Source: Thermodesulfovibrionales bacterium
GTDB taxonomy: Bacteria; Nitrospirota; Thermodesulfovibrionia; Thermodesulfovibrionales; UBA1546
DNA length: 5,030 nt
Reading direction: 5' to 3'
NCBI GenBank assembly: GCA_919901705.1
Contig: CAKKPR010000075.1
Coordinates: 1 to 5,030 of the forward strand
This document shows positions 5,016 to 5,030 of this stretch, piece after piece (within the stretch, counting starts at the first letter, position 1; every line of letters starts with the position of its first letter). The position numbers were made by a program, and so were the translations under genes. Under the pieces are notes generated by a model. The model saw only the letters and a program-made list of their open reading frames with translations, was not told the DNA's origin and did no database searches.

Positions 5016-5030
5016 TGTTCTAAATATAAT

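Overview
The window looks like an ordinary chromosomal segment of a free-living Gram-negative bacterium. It carries five protein-coding genes, no rRNA, tRNA or CRISPR array, and three different intergenic repeat elements. Base composition is AT-leaning, arginine is often encoded by AGG/AGA, pdxJ and acpS are adjacent, and the intergenic repeats are of kinds I associate with Nitrospirota (Thermodesulfovibrionia-like) and former Deltaproteobacteria. Nitrospirota is my best guess, but it rests on style and not on a marker gene.

Layout. Positions 1-79 hold the end of a dispersed GC-core palindrome repeat and a hairpin that could terminate the first gene. On the minus strand, 80-1417 encodes a 445-residue membrane-anchored protein with two unusual halves. 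One is a run of helical repeats with a strict 13-residue period. The other is the C-terminal lobe of a Ser/Thr protein kinase with no N-lobe and no catalytic residues. A 78-base divergent spacer containing a perfect 12-bp dyad separates it from a plus-strand gene (1496-3094) for a solute-binding lipoprotein of the oligopeptide/nickel (SBP_bac_5) class, with no permease genes in view. A strong extended -10 promoter then drives pdxJ (3166-3888, vitamin B6 synthesis) and acpS (3972-4343, activation of acyl carrier protein). The 83-base gap between these two, and the last codons of pdxJ, consist of an AT-rich repeat. acpS converges on a minus-strand LuxR-type regulator (4503-5015), and a nested palindromic element of about 130 bp fills the space between them.

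How the genes relate. pdxJ and acpS form a housekeeping pair seen together in many bacteria. The divergent pair (repeat/pseudokinase membrane protein and solute-binding lipoprotein) shares a control region, but nothing in the sequence proves they cooperate. The LuxR-type gene has no visible partner here, and its 5' end may lie beyond the right edge.

The most unusual object is the 80-1417 protein. The other features belong to recognised families or repeat types. I see no clear evidence of a complete new multi-gene system within these 5 kb.
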